A stretch of 64,000 nt of DNA from Ruminococcus flavefaciens (GTDB lineage Bacteria; Bacillota; Clostridia; Oscillospirales; Ruminococcaceae), in contig NZ_UETD01000004.1 in assembly GCF_900116855.1 (NCBI RefSeq), positions 1-64,000 on the forward strand. Direction: 5' to 3'. Shown in pieces: positions 43,900-52,241 of the stretch (the first letter of the stretch is position 1; the number at the start of each line of letters is the position of its first letter). The position numbers and the translations under genes were made by a program. The notes beneath the pieces are model-generated. The model did no database searches, was not told the DNA's origin, and worked only from the letters and a program-made list of their open reading frames with translations.

Positions 43900-44811
43900 A
43901 TGACTTTACAGCAGCTAAAATACATTCTTGCCATATCCGAAACAGGTTCTATGAACAAGGCTTCGGAGCAGCTCTATGTGTCCCAGCCCTCACTGACCTC
44001 ATCAGTGCAGGAGCTTGAAAAGGAAATAGGAATAAAGATATTCCACAGGAGCGGCAGGGGAGTTACTCTCACCAATGACGGTGCCGAGTTTATCCAGTAC
44101 GCAAGACAGGTAGTGGGACAGTTCGATGTTCTGGCAGAGAAATACATCAGCAAGGGCGGCATAAAGAAGAAATTCGGCGTTTCCACCCAGCACTACTCCT
44201 TTGCGGTAAAGGCTTTCGTGGAGATGGTAAAGCATTTTGACACCTCGGAATATGAATTTGCTGTCCGCGAGACCAAGACTGCGGAGATAATCAGCGATGT
44301 TGCGACTCTCAGAAGCGAGATAGGCATAATCTACCTCAACGACTTCAACCGCAAGTCCCTGACCAAGCTGCTCAGCTCCAACGGTCTGGAGTTCCATACC
44401 CTTACCAAGTGCAGTCCATTTGTCTATCTCTGGAAGGGACATCCGCTGGCAGGAGAAAAGTCCATAAACTTTGAGCAGCTTGCCGACTATCCCTGCCTTT
44501 CATTTGAACAGGGGGACAAGAGCTCCTTCTATCTTGCGGAGGAGATACTCAGCACAAACGAGTACCAGCGCATCATCAAGGCAAACGACCGTGCCACCAT
44601 GCTTAATCTCATGATAGGTCTGGACGGCTATACTCTCTGCTCGGGCATTATCTGCGAGGAGCTCAACGGCAGCGACTATATAGCAGTTCCCTTTGACGGA
44701 GGTTCTGCCGACGAGATAATGGAGATAGGCTATATCACGCTGAAAAACGTGATACTCAGCGAGATGGCGGAAATATACATCAGTGAGATAAAGAGTTATC
44801 TCGGGTTATAA
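43900..44811 (+). CDS. LysR-family transcriptional regulator
   Basis: A 303-residue regulator. The N-terminal winged helix is SETGSMNKASEQLYVSQPSLTSSVQELEKEIGIKIFHRSGRGVTLT; the rest is the periplasmic-binding-like effector domain. It follows the mccA-like gene by 24 bases and may be co-transcribed with the sulfur genes. Its stop codon lies inside an LTTR-type box (GTTATA-N9-TATAAC, 44805-44825) that recurs upstream of the phenylacetate-CoA ligase gene, so these two operons are its probable targets. The effector is unknown. Confidence 0.88.
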   Translation: MTLQQLKYILAISETGSMNKASEQLYVSQPSLTSSVQELEKEIGIKIFHRSGRGVTLTNDGAEFIQYARQVVGQFDVLAEKYISKGGIKKKFGVSTQHYSFAVKAFVEMVKHFDTSEYEFAVRETKTAEIISDVATLRSEIGIIYLNDFNRKSLTKLLSSNGLEFHTLTKCSPFVYLWKGHPLAGEKSINFEQLADYPCLSFEQGDKSSFYLAEEILSTNEYQRIIKANDRATMLNLMIGLDGYTLCSGIICEELNGSDYIAVPFDGGSADEIMEIGYITLKNVILSEMAEIYISEIKSYLGL

Positions 44812-44874
44812 GCTCATCCTATAACACATCATAGCGTTTCGGTATTGGACAGAGAAGCGCTGTGGGTGTATAAT
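44805..44874 (+). promoter_or_regulatory. LysR-type box and promoter of the 2-oxoacid oxidoreductase operon
   Basis: GTTATA (44805-44810), 9 bases, TATAAC (44820-44825) form a symmetrical T-N11-A box. The -35 TTGGAC (44845-44850) starts 19 bases further on, and TATAAT is at 44869-44874. The same box, gap, -35, spacer length and -10 occur at 47804-47873, with further identity around them. Confidence 0.75.
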
Positions 44875-44905
44875 TAAAACATACCAAAACGATAGGAGAT
44901 TTCCC

Positions 44906-45421
44906 ATGAAAGAGATAATCTGGCTGGGCAGAGGCGGACAGGGCGCATTCACCGCCGCAAAGCTACTCGGAGCTGCCTATACTGCCGAAAACAGCGATAA
45001 ATACGCTCTTGCGTTCCCGTCATTCGGCCCCGAAAGACGAGGTGCTCCCGTGAGAGCCTTCACAAAGCTCGATACCAAGCCTGTCACCGACAGGAGCCAG
45101 ACCGAAAAGGCTGACTACATTGTTATTCTTGACGATACGCTGTACAGTCCTCAGCTGAAGAAGCTCTTAAAGGACGACGGCAGGATAATCGTCAACTCAA
45201 AGAGCAGCATTGACGGAGCTCTCACCTTTGACGGCGAGAAGATATCCGCGGAGTTCAGGCTGCCTACGGTGAATACGGTCATGTACGGTCTGCTTGTGGG
45301 ACTTTCGGGAGTCGTTTCCGCAGAGGATGCCATAGGCTCCATAAAGGGATATATGCCCGAGAAAATTCAGGAGCGCAACATCGGCGCTCTCAGCAGAGCT
45401 GTTGAGGAGGTGCTTTCATGA
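44906..45421 (+). CDS. 2-oxoacid:ferredoxin oxidoreductase, gamma subunit
   Basis: A 171-residue subunit of a four-subunit 2-oxoacid:acceptor oxidoreductase, starting with the gamma signature IIWLGRGGQGAFTAAKLLG and FPSFGPERRGAPVRAF. It acts with the next three gene products (delta, alpha, beta) to interconvert 2-oxoacid plus CoA with acyl-CoA, CO2 and reduced ferredoxin. Its stop overlaps the delta start (ATGA). The separate-subunit form suggests VOR-, KOR- or IOR-like substrates; a single-chain NifJ would be expected for pyruvate. Confidence 0.9.
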   Translation: MKEIIWLGRGGQGAFTAAKLLGAAYTAENSDKYALAFPSFGPERRGAPVRAFTKLDTKPVTDRSQTEKADYIVILDDTLYSPQLKKLLKDDGRIIVNSKSSIDGALTFDGEKISAEFRLPTVNTVMYGLLVGLSGVVSAEDAIGSIKGYMPEKIQERNIGALSRAVEEVLS

Positions 45422-45708
45422 GACCATATATCAGAGAAAAGACCGCCTTCGGCTTTGACGAGTTGCCTGTGAACACCTCATTCGAGGCAGGCTATCTGGT
45501 CACTGTCAACAGCGGCTGGAGAAGTATACGCCCCGTGGTGGAAAGCGCGAAATGTGTGGGCTGCGAGCAGTGTTATCTGTACTGTCCCGACGGAGTTATC
45601 TCAATAAAAGACGGCAAGGCACAGATCGACTACGACTTCTGCAAGGGCTGCGGAATATGCGCGAAAATATGCAGGATAGGTGCCATAGGAATGGAGGCGG
45701 AGCGCTGA
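45418..45708 (+). CDS. 2-oxoacid:ferredoxin oxidoreductase, delta (ferredoxin) subunit
   Basis: A 96-residue 2x[4Fe-4S] protein with cluster motifs CVGCEQCYLYCPDG and CKGCGICAKICRIG. It passes electrons between the TPP centre and ferredoxin. The stop overlaps the alpha start in TGATG, so translation is coupled. Confidence 0.92.
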   Translation: MRPYIREKTAFGFDELPVNTSFEAGYLVTVNSGWRSIRPVVESAKCVGCEQCYLYCPDGVISIKDGKAQIDYDFCKGCGICAKICRIGAIGMEAER

Positions 45709-46877
45709 TGAGCAGAAAATTTCTTTCGGGCAACGAGGCTTTTGCCGAGGGCATAAGACTTGCACGCCCAGAGGTCATATCGGCATACCCCATAACTCCC
45801 CAGACCATCGTTGTGGAGCGCCTTTCCGAGATGGTGGAGGACGGCAGCCTCAAGGCTGAGTACGTCCATGTGGAGTCGGAGCACTCAGCACTCTCATGTG
45901 CAATAGGTGCAAGTGCAGCAGGAGCGAGAGCCTTCACGGCTACCTCCTCACAGGGACTTCTCTACATGGCGGAATGTCTTTACTATGCCGCAGGAGGCAG
46001 GTTCCCCATAGTTATGATGAATGCGGACAGATCAACAGCACTTCCATGGAACATTTACGGCGACCAGCGCGACAGTCTTTCACAGCTTGACAGCGGCTGG
46101 ATACAGGCTTACGCAGAGAATGCACAGGAAGCTCTGGACCTCGCACTCATGAGCTATAAGATAGCCGAGAACAAGGCTGTTTCAACTCCCTACATGGCAA
46201 ATCTTGACGGTTTCGTGCTGACACATACATATGAGACCGTGGAAATTCCCGACAGGGAGCAGGCAGACAGGTTCCTGCCACCCTACGAGACCGATAACCG
46301 CATCGATTTCGATAATCCGAAGAATATGGCGTTCTCCGCAGGTCCCGATACCAACTACATCTTCAAGTACAGAGAGCATGAGGGAGTTCTGGCAGCTAAA
46401 TCCGTCATCACCGAGACCGAGAAGGAGTTCGCGGAGATATTTGGCAGACAGTATACGGGACTCACAGAGAGCTACCTCACCGAGGATGCCGACTACATAC
46501 TCATCACCCTCGGAAGCATTGCAGGACTCTGCCGCGAGACAGCAGACAAGCTCCGCAGCAGGGGAGTGAAGGCAGGAGTGCTGAGGATTCGCTATATGCG
46601 TCCCTTCCCAAATGAGGAGATAGCCCGCGAGCTGAAAAATGCCAAGGGCTACGGAGTTCTGGAAAAGGACATCAGCTTCGGCAATGAGGGCGCGGTATAT
46701 ACCAATGTAAATTCGGCTCTGAAAAAAGCAGGGCTCACCATAAAGGGCGGCAACTTCATCGGCGGTCTTGGCGGAAGAAATATCTCCGCTGCCGATATCG
46801 AGGGTATATTTGCCGACATCGCCGACGGTAAGGACGGCGTTCATTTCCTTGGCATAGGAGGTTCGGACAATGGCTAA
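45708..46877 (+). CDS. 2-oxoacid:ferredoxin oxidoreductase, alpha subunit
   Basis: A 389-residue alpha subunit: SGNEAFAEGIRLARPEVISAYPITPQT at the N terminus (TPP pyrimidine domain), VESEHSALSCAIGASAAGARAFTATSSQGL, then the transketolase C-terminal-like domain. The start is ATG at 45708, overlapping the delta stop. The end overlaps the beta start by 8 bases. Confidence 0.92.
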   Translation: MSRKFLSGNEAFAEGIRLARPEVISAYPITPQTIVVERLSEMVEDGSLKAEYVHVESEHSALSCAIGASAAGARAFTATSSQGLLYMAECLYYAAGGRFPIVMMNADRSTALPWNIYGDQRDSLSQLDSGWIQAYAENAQEALDLALMSYKIAENKAVSTPYMANLDGFVLTHTYETVEIPDREQADRFLPPYETDNRIDFDNPKNMAFSAGPDTNYIFKYREHEGVLAAKSVITETEKEFAEIFGRQYTGLTESYLTEDADYILITLGSIAGLCRETADKLRSRGVKAGVLRIRYMRPFPNEEIARELKNAKGYGVLEKDISFGNEGAVYTNVNSALKKAGLTIKGGNFIGGLGGRNISAADIEGIFADIADGKDGVHFLGIGGSDNG

Positions 46878-47772
46878 TAAAACGGCGGAAAGCATTTCCC
46901 GTGAGGAGTTTTTCTACGGCCACAAGGCGTGTGCAGGCTGCGGCGGAAGCCTTGCAGTAAGAGCTGCACTCAAAGTTCTGGGCAAAAACGCAGTATCAGT
47001 GCTGCCTGCCGGCTGTATGTCGGCAGTCGGATTTAATTTCCCGCAGCTGTGCTTCTCCAACAACTCCATAATCTCCACCTTTGCAGGAACAGCCTCCATG
47101 CTCACAGGCGTTGAGGCAGGTCTCAGAGCCAAGGGATACAAGGACTTCACCGCAGTCGGATTTGCAGGTGACGGCGGCACCGCAGATATCGGTATACAGG
47201 CTCTTTCCGGAGCTATCGACCGCAACGACAATATTATCTACATCTGCTATGACAACGAAGCCTACATGAACACGGGCATACAGAAAAGCGGTCTTACACC
47301 ATTCGGCGCAAAGACAACTACCACTCCCGCAGGCAGGAATATCCACGGAAATATCCGTCCCAAGAAGAATATGTTCGAGATAGCTGCCGCCCATGATATT
47401 CCGTATGCAGCTACTGCAAGCGTGGGCTATCTGCCCGACTTCATTGCAAAGGTGAAAAAGGCTTCGCAGATACAGGGCACCAAGTATATCCACGTTATCG
47501 CTCCATGTCCCACGGGCTGGGGAGTCGCTCCCGATGAGACCGTTGAGATAGCGAAAGAAGTGGTGGACAGCGGTCTGTGGTATCTTGCGGAGTACGAGAA
47601 CGGCAGATTTACTCTCAATCACAAGCCGAGGGAGTTCACAAGCGTTGAGGTTTACCTTAAAAAGCAGGGACGCTTCAGGCATCTTGATGATGATGATATA
47701 AGAGTCATAACGGAGTCCCGCGACAAGAAGTGGGAGCATATAAACAGCACATTTGAATACTCGGGGAAATAG
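46870..47772 (+). CDS. 2-oxoacid:ferredoxin oxidoreductase, beta (TPP-binding) subunit
   Basis: A 300-residue beta subunit with HKACAGCGGSLAVRA (cluster and TPP entry), the TPP motif GDGGTADIGIQALSGAIDRNDNIIYICYDNEAYMNTGIQKSG, and the usual beta C-terminal portion. Together with the alpha subunit it forms the active site. The next gene is a phenylacetate-CoA ligase with the same type of promoter, which points to aryl- or branched-chain 2-oxoacids. Confidence 0.92.
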   Translation: MANKTAESISREEFFYGHKACAGCGGSLAVRAALKVLGKNAVSVLPAGCMSAVGFNFPQLCFSNNSIISTFAGTASMLTGVEAGLRAKGYKDFTAVGFAGDGGTADIGIQALSGAIDRNDNIIYICYDNEAYMNTGIQKSGLTPFGAKTTTTPAGRNIHGNIRPKKNMFEIAAAHDIPYAATASVGYLPDFIAKVKKASQIQGTKYIHVIAPCPTGWGVAPDETVEIAKEVVDSGLWYLAEYENGRFTLNHKPREFTSVEVYLKKQGRFRHLDDDDIRVITESRDKKWEHINSTFEYSGK

Positions 47773-47803
47773 TCCCCGAGAGGGCTTATAATACTGTATA
47801 ACA

Positions 47804-47873
47804 GTTATAGGGAATGCCTATAACAAATGATAAGCCTTTCGTATTGGACAGATAAGCATAAAGGGTGTATAAT
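47804..47873 (+). promoter_or_regulatory. LysR-type box and promoter of the phenylacetate-CoA ligase gene
   Basis: GTTATA (47804-47809), 9 bases, TATAAC (47819-47824), then 19 bases to TTGGAC (47844-47849) and TATAAT (47868-47873). It copies the layout at 44805-44874. A further TATAAC-A-GTTATA symmetry begins at 47797. Confidence 0.75.
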
Positions 47874-47936
47874 AAAAGCATAGAAAGCCGATAGGATATA
47901 TCGAAATTGTAATAATAGAAATCGGAGGATAAAGAC

Positions 47937-49277
47937 ATGAGCAGAGATGTAAACAACAAATTCTGGGACGAGGAGCTGGAAACCCTCCCCCGCGAGGAAC
48001 TGGAAAAGAGACAGCTTGAAGACCTGAAGGAGATCGTTAAGTTCGCATACGACAACGCTCCCTACTACAAGCGTTCATTCGATGAAGCAGGCGTAAAGCC
48101 CGAGGATATCAAGACCCTCAAGGACATCGAAAAGTTCCCCTTCATCAACAAGAAGACCCAGCGTGACACTCAGGGCGTCGGCTCATTCCTTGGTGAGCTG
48201 TGTGCAGTTCCCGAGGAGGACGTTGTATTTATATCCACATCGTCGGGCTCTACCGGAGTTCCCACAATGAGCCCCTTCACAAAGAAGGACTTCGACGAGT
48301 TTCAGGAGACAGAGAGCCGCTGGTTCTGGCAGGTCGGAATGAGACCCAATGACCGCTACGTTCACGCTCTCAACTTCTCACTTTACGTTGGCGGTCCTGA
48401 TGTTATCGGCGCTCAGAACTTAGGCGCACTGTGCATCTGGGGCGGTACACTCCCCAGCGAGAGACTTCTTTTCATACTCAAGACCTATCAGCCCACTGTA
48501 ATATGGACCTCCCCTTCATACGCATGGCAGCTTGGTGAAAAGGCTCTCAAAGCAGGTATCGATCCCAAGAAGGACCTCAATATCAAGAAGATCATCGTTG
48601 CAGGCGAGCTTGGCGGCTCAATCGACGCCACAAGAAAGGCTATCGAGGACCTGTGGGGCGCTGAGGTCTATGACTTCTACGGACTGTCCGATATCTTCGG
48701 TGCCTGCGCTGCACAGTGCGAGTACCATGACGGACTCCATATCGCTGAGAACCACATCCTTGTGGAGACAGTTGATATCCACACAGGCGAAGTTCTCAAG
48801 CCCGGTGAGGTAGGCGAGCTTGTATTCACAACTCTCCGCAAGCACGCCCGTCCCCTCATCCGTTTCAAGACAGGTGATATCGGACGCATCGACACCACAA
48901 AGTGCAAGTGCGGACGTACACACGGCAGGATCAGCATCCTCGGCAGAAAGGATGATATGTTCATCGTTTCCGCTGTAAATGTATTCCCCAGCGATATCGA
49001 GGCTGTTATCCGTGAGCAGAGCGGTATCACAGGCGAGTACCTTATCCGTATCTTCGAGAAGGACTTCACAGCCAAGTATGCTGTTGAGATCGAGAAGAAC
49101 GCAGATAATCCCAAGGACGATGATACGGTTGCAGCTGAGATAAGCGCAGCACTGAAGGCTCGTATCGGTGTTAAGCCTGCAAAGGTGGTAGTTCACCCCG
49201 ACGGCGGACTTGATACACGTTCAGAGCACAAGTCCAGACGAGTTATCGATGAGAGAAATATTGACTATAACATCTGA
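47937..49277 (+). CDS. paaK: phenylacetate-CoA ligase family AMP-forming enzyme
   Basis: A 446-residue adenylate-forming ligase. The phosphate loop is ISTSSGSTGVPT, adenine motif YDFYGLSD, RFKTGDIG, and hinge LGRKDDMFIVSAVNVFP. It activates phenylacetate, or a related aryl acid such as indoleacetate, to the CoA ester. In rumen cocci phenylacetate is taken up and reductively carboxylated to phenylpyruvate; with the oxidoreductase upstream and aminotransferase downstream the window holds that whole route to phenylalanine. The direction could also be the reverse (energy from amino acids). Confidence 0.88.
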   Translation: MSRDVNNKFWDEELETLPREELEKRQLEDLKEIVKFAYDNAPYYKRSFDEAGVKPEDIKTLKDIEKFPFINKKTQRDTQGVGSFLGELCAVPEEDVVFISTSSGSTGVPTMSPFTKKDFDEFQETESRWFWQVGMRPNDRYVHALNFSLYVGGPDVIGAQNLGALCIWGGTLPSERLLFILKTYQPTVIWTSPSYAWQLGEKALKAGIDPKKDLNIKKIIVAGELGGSIDATRKAIEDLWGAEVYDFYGLSDIFGACAAQCEYHDGLHIAENHILVETVDIHTGEVLKPGEVGELVFTTLRKHARPLIRFKTGDIGRIDTTKCKCGRTHGRISILGRKDDMFIVSAVNVFPSDIEAVIREQSGITGEYLIRIFEKDFTAKYAVEIEKNADNPKDDDTVAAEISAALKARIGVKPAKVVVHPDGGLDTRSEHKSRRVIDERNIDYNI

Positions 49278-49300
49278 TCGTAGTATAATAAAAGATGTAT

Positions 49301-49407
49301 GCAGGGGCGATGTGAGCATCGCCCCATGCGAATTGTTCTTGTAGGGGACGGCGTCCCCGACGTCCCAACGGTAAACTGAGTGGGCTGTCGAGGACGCCAG
49401 CCCCTAC
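49301..49407. repeat. MITE-like or REP-like inverted repeat unit
   Basis: Two structures: GGGGCGATG/CATCGCCCC (49304-49325, perfect 9-bp stem) and an imperfect long inverted repeat beginning GTAGGGGACGGCGTCC (49341) and ending GGACGCCAGCCCCTAC (49407). GC content is higher than in the flanks. Similar GGGGACG-rich palindromes are known as dispersed repeats in Clostridia. It lies between the ligase and aminotransferase genes. Confidence 0.65.
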
Positions 49408-49433
49408 ATTTTATATGATTCAGGAGGAAAAAT

Positions 49434-50600
49434 ATGCCAAAGCTTTCAAGCAGAACAGAGACATTTACAGATTCAGTCATAAGGCGTATGACGAGGATAT
49501 CAAATAAATACGGCGCAGTTAACCTCTCTCAGGGCTTCCCCGATTTCGAGCCGCCCCGTGAGATACTTGACCGCCTTGCACAGGTCACAAACGAGGACTT
49601 CCACCAGTACTCCATAACATGGGGAGCTCAGAATTTCCGTGAAGCTCTTGCGGACAAGCAGTCCGCTCTCATGGGCAGGAAAATAGACCCCAATGGCGAG
49701 ATAGTCGTTACCTGCGGAAGCACCGAAGCTATGATGGCAGCCATGATGACTGTTACAGACCCCGGGGACAAGGTCATAGTGTTCTCGCCTTTCTACGAGA
49801 ATTACGGCGCAGATACCATTCTTTCGGGAGCCGAGCCAATTTACGTTCCCCTTATCCCTCCCGAGTTCAGCTTTGACGCGGACGTTCTCGAGGCGGCTTT
49901 CAAGCAGCGCCCTAAGGCAATAATCCTCTGCAATCCCTCCAATCCCTGCGGAAAGGTGTTCACACTGGAGGAGCTTCAGACAATAGCCGATCTTGCAAAG
50001 AAGTACGACACATTCGTCATCACCGACGAGGTTTACGAGCACATCGTATATGCACCCCATAAGCATATTTACTTTGCTTCTCTGCCCGATATGTGGGAGA
50101 GGACCATCTCTTGCTCATCACTGTCCAAGACCTACTCCATCACAGGCTGGAGACTGGGCTATGTTATAGCTCCGCCAGAGATAATCGACACCGTGAAGAA
50201 GGTTCACGACTTCCTTACCGTGGGAGCTGCGGCACCCCTGCAGGAAGCGGCAGTTACGGGACTGCGCTTCGGTGCGGACTACTATCAGTGGCTTCAGGAT
50301 AAATACACCGAAAAGAGACAGCTTTTCCTCGACGGGCTTGACCGCATAGGTCTCAGCCATACGGTGCCGCAGGGAGCTTACTACATACTGCTGGATATCT
50401 CGGAGTTCGGCTATGAGAGCGACCTTGATTTCTGCGAAAAGCTTGCCGAATATGTGGGAGTCGGAGCCGTTCCCGGATCAAGCTTCTTCAAGGAGCCCGA
50501 GAACAGGTACATAAGGTTCCATTTTGCAAAGAAGAACGATACTCTGAACAATGCGCTGGAGCGCCTTGCGGATATCAGAAAGAAAATGCCGAGAGCATAA
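49434..50600 (+). CDS. class I/II pyridoxal-phosphate aminotransferase
   Basis: A 388-residue fold-type I aminotransferase with LSQGFPDFEPP, CNPSNPCGKVF, DEVYEH and the PLP Lys in SSLSKTYSITGWRLGY; Arg for the carboxylate is in RYIRFHFAK. Such enzymes move amino groups between glutamate or aspartate and aromatic or other 2-oxoacids. Here it would convert the 2-oxoacid made by the upstream oxidoreductase into an amino acid. RBS CAGGAGG. The LysR box is absent upstream, so its control may differ unless transcription continues from the ligase gene. Confidence 0.9.
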   Translation: MPKLSSRTETFTDSVIRRMTRISNKYGAVNLSQGFPDFEPPREILDRLAQVTNEDFHQYSITWGAQNFREALADKQSALMGRKIDPNGEIVVTCGSTEAMMAAMMTVTDPGDKVIVFSPFYENYGADTILSGAEPIYVPLIPPEFSFDADVLEAAFKQRPKAIILCNPSNPCGKVFTLEELQTIADLAKKYDTFVITDEVYEHIVYAPHKHIYFASLPDMWERTISCSSLSKTYSITGWRLGYVIAPPEIIDTVKKVHDFLTVGAAAPLQEAAVTGLRFGADYYQWLQDKYTEKRQLFLDGLDRIGLSHTVPQGAYYILLDISEFGYESDLDFCEKLAEYVGVGAVPGSSFFKEPENRYIRFHFAKKNDTLNNALERLADIRKKMPRA

Positions 50601-50605
50601 AAAAT

Positions 50606-50642
50606 GCCCCTGAAAGATCAAGCGGTCTTTCAGGGGCTTTCT
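50606..50642. terminator. bidirectional terminator between aminotransferase and nadE
   Basis: GCCCCTGAAAGA (50606-50617) pairs perfectly with TCTTTCAGGGGC (50626-50637); T-rich on plus, TTTTTTA on minus. Confidence 0.9.
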
Positions 50643-50645
50643 GTA

Positions 50646-51395
50646 TCATAACTTCATTTCGTATTTGGGCATGAGCTGCAGCTTGTGCAGATTAGCCCTG
50701 TGGAGACGGTCTATCTTCTCCTTTATCTCGGGGACCGAGCTAAGGTCGTCCTCGCCGCGGATATACTTGTCCAGCATAGCGTAAGTAAAGCCTAAGTTCT
50801 CCTCGTCAGTCTTGCCGCAGAGTCCGTCGATAGGCACCTTGTGTACCAGCTCATGGGGAAGTCCGAGAAGATCGCCCACCTGTAATACCTCTGTTACCGT
50901 AAGGTCGGAAAGGGGAGAGAAGTCGCCTGCTGCGTCGCCGAACTTGGTGGAATATCCCACCCAGTCCTCAGAGAGGTTGCAGGTGTTGACAACTCTGCCG
51001 TTGTGGCAGGCTGCCACGGCGTAAAGTGTGGTCATGCGGACACGGGCGGGAGTATTAACCCTTGCCTGTTCCGAGGGCTCCATGTGCTTGCTGAGCTCGT
51101 TCATGAATGTGCTTACCGTATCGCCGATGTTGATAGTGTAGCTCTTTATGCCGAGGGTGTCCACCAGAAGGCGGCTGTAGGCGATATCTGCCTGCTCACC
51201 CTGAGGCATGAGGACTCCGATGACTCTGTCCTTGCCGAGAGCCTTTACGCATACCGCTGCGGCTACGGAGCTGTCCTTGCCGCCTGATATGCCGATAACG
51301 GCGTTTGTTGTGGGAGAAGCTGTTCTCTCGAACAGGTCTCTTACCCATTCAACTACTTCATTTGTCACTTTTTCTGCGTTGAAGCTGTAGCTCAT
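50646..51395 (-). CDS. nadE: ammonia-dependent NAD+ synthase
   Basis: A 249-residue NAD synthetase that amidates nicotinate adenine dinucleotide. The PP-loop is GISGGKDSSVAAAV; CNLSEDWVGYSTKFGDAAGDFSPL and PIDGLCGKTDEENLGFTY are conserved active-site regions. There is no glutaminase domain, hence ammonia-dependent. It lies upstream of the terminator and 38 bases downstream... on the minus strand it follows thrH, with which it may be co-transcribed. Confidence 0.95.
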   Translation of the reverse strand: MSYSFNAEKVTNEVVEWVRDLFERTASPTTNAVIGISGGKDSSVAAAVCVKALGKDRVIGVLMPQGEQADIAYSRLLVDTLGIKSYTINIGDTVSTFMNELSKHMEPSEQARVNTPARVRMTTLYAVAACHNGRVVNTCNLSEDWVGYSTKFGDAAGDFSPLSDLTVTEVLQVGDLLGLPHELVHKVPIDGLCGKTDEENLGFTYAMLDKYIRGEDDLSSVPEIKEKIDRLHRANLHKLQLMPKYEMKL

Positions 51396-51433
51396 AACTT
51401 TACCTCCGTTCAGTGTGACTGCCGAGCGTGTGC

Positions 51434-52039
51434 TCAGTCTGCCATTGCTTTCTTTATAGCGCCAAGAAGCTCATCGTAAGTCTCGAATGCGGGAAGCTCG
51501 GGGTGATCCTTCTTGATCTGTTCCGTGCTTCTGAATAAGAAGCCTGCCTTGCTTGCCTCTATCATGCCGAGATCGTTGTAGCTGTCTCCGCTTGCGATAG
51601 TGTCATAGCCGATGGACTGGAGAGCCTTTACTGTGGTGAGCTTTGACTTCTCACAGCGCATCTTAAAGCCTGTTATCTCGCCGTTTTCGGCAACCTCAAG
51701 TGAGTTGCAGAAGATAGTGGGCCAGCCCAGCTTCTTCATAAGGGGAGCAGCAAACTGTGTGAATGTATCGCTGATGATGATGACCTGACCCAGCTCGCGG
51801 AGAGAGTCAAGGAACTCCTTTGCACCGGGCATGGGATCGATCTTTGCGATGGTGTCCTGTATCTCCTTGAGTCCGAGACCGTGCTCCTTGAGAACGCCGA
51901 GACGCCAGTTCATGAGCTTATCGTAATCGGGCTCGTCACGGGTGGTCTTCTTCAGCTCGGGAATGCCGCTTGCTTCCGCAAAAGCTATCCAGATCTCGGG
52001 AACGAGTACGCCTTCAAGGTCAAGACAAGTTATATACAT
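51434..52039 (-). CDS. thrH: HAD phosphatase, ThrH-like (phosphoserine phosphatase / homoserine kinase)
   Basis: A 201-residue HAD enzyme with motif I DLEGVLVPEIW (nucleophile Asp), motif II IISDTFTQF, and motif III-IV GDSYNDLGMIEAS. The Glu in DLEG and close overall pattern match ThrH, which hydrolyses phosphoserine and can transfer phosphate to homoserine. It begins behind a GAGGAAT ribosome binding site. Likely role: serine or threonine biosynthesis. Confidence 0.88.
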   Translation of the reverse strand: MYITCLDLEGVLVPEIWIAFAEASGIPELKKTTRDEPDYDKLMNWRLGVLKEHGLGLKEIQDTIAKIDPMPGAKEFLDSLRELGQVIIISDTFTQFAAPLMKKLGWPTIFCNSLEVAENGEITGFKMRCEKSKLTTVKALQSIGYDTIASGDSYNDLGMIEASKAGFLFRSTEQIKKDHPELPAFETYDELLGAIKKAMAD

Positions 52040-52162
52040 ATGAATTCCTCCATTGAATTGATTTCTTACTCTACTATTATACTACGTTTTATCCTTTTTG
52101 TAAAGCACCAAAAAGGGCAGTCGGTGTGAATTATTATATTTCCTGAGAATTTATAAAAAAAA

Positions 52163-52204
52163 CTTCGGAAAAGGCTTGACTATTTCCGAAGAATATGAGA
52201 TAAT
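52163..52204 (+). promoter_or_regulatory. promoter with a flanking inverted repeat
   Basis: TTGACT (52176-52181), 17 bp, GATAAT (52199-52204). CTTCGGAAA (52163-52171) and TTTCCGAAG (52183-52191) are perfect 9-bp arms around the -35, an arrangement typical of repressor operators. Confidence 0.6.
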
Positions 52205-52241
52205 AAGCTGTATGTGATTTTTTATGAAAGTGAGTTTTGTT

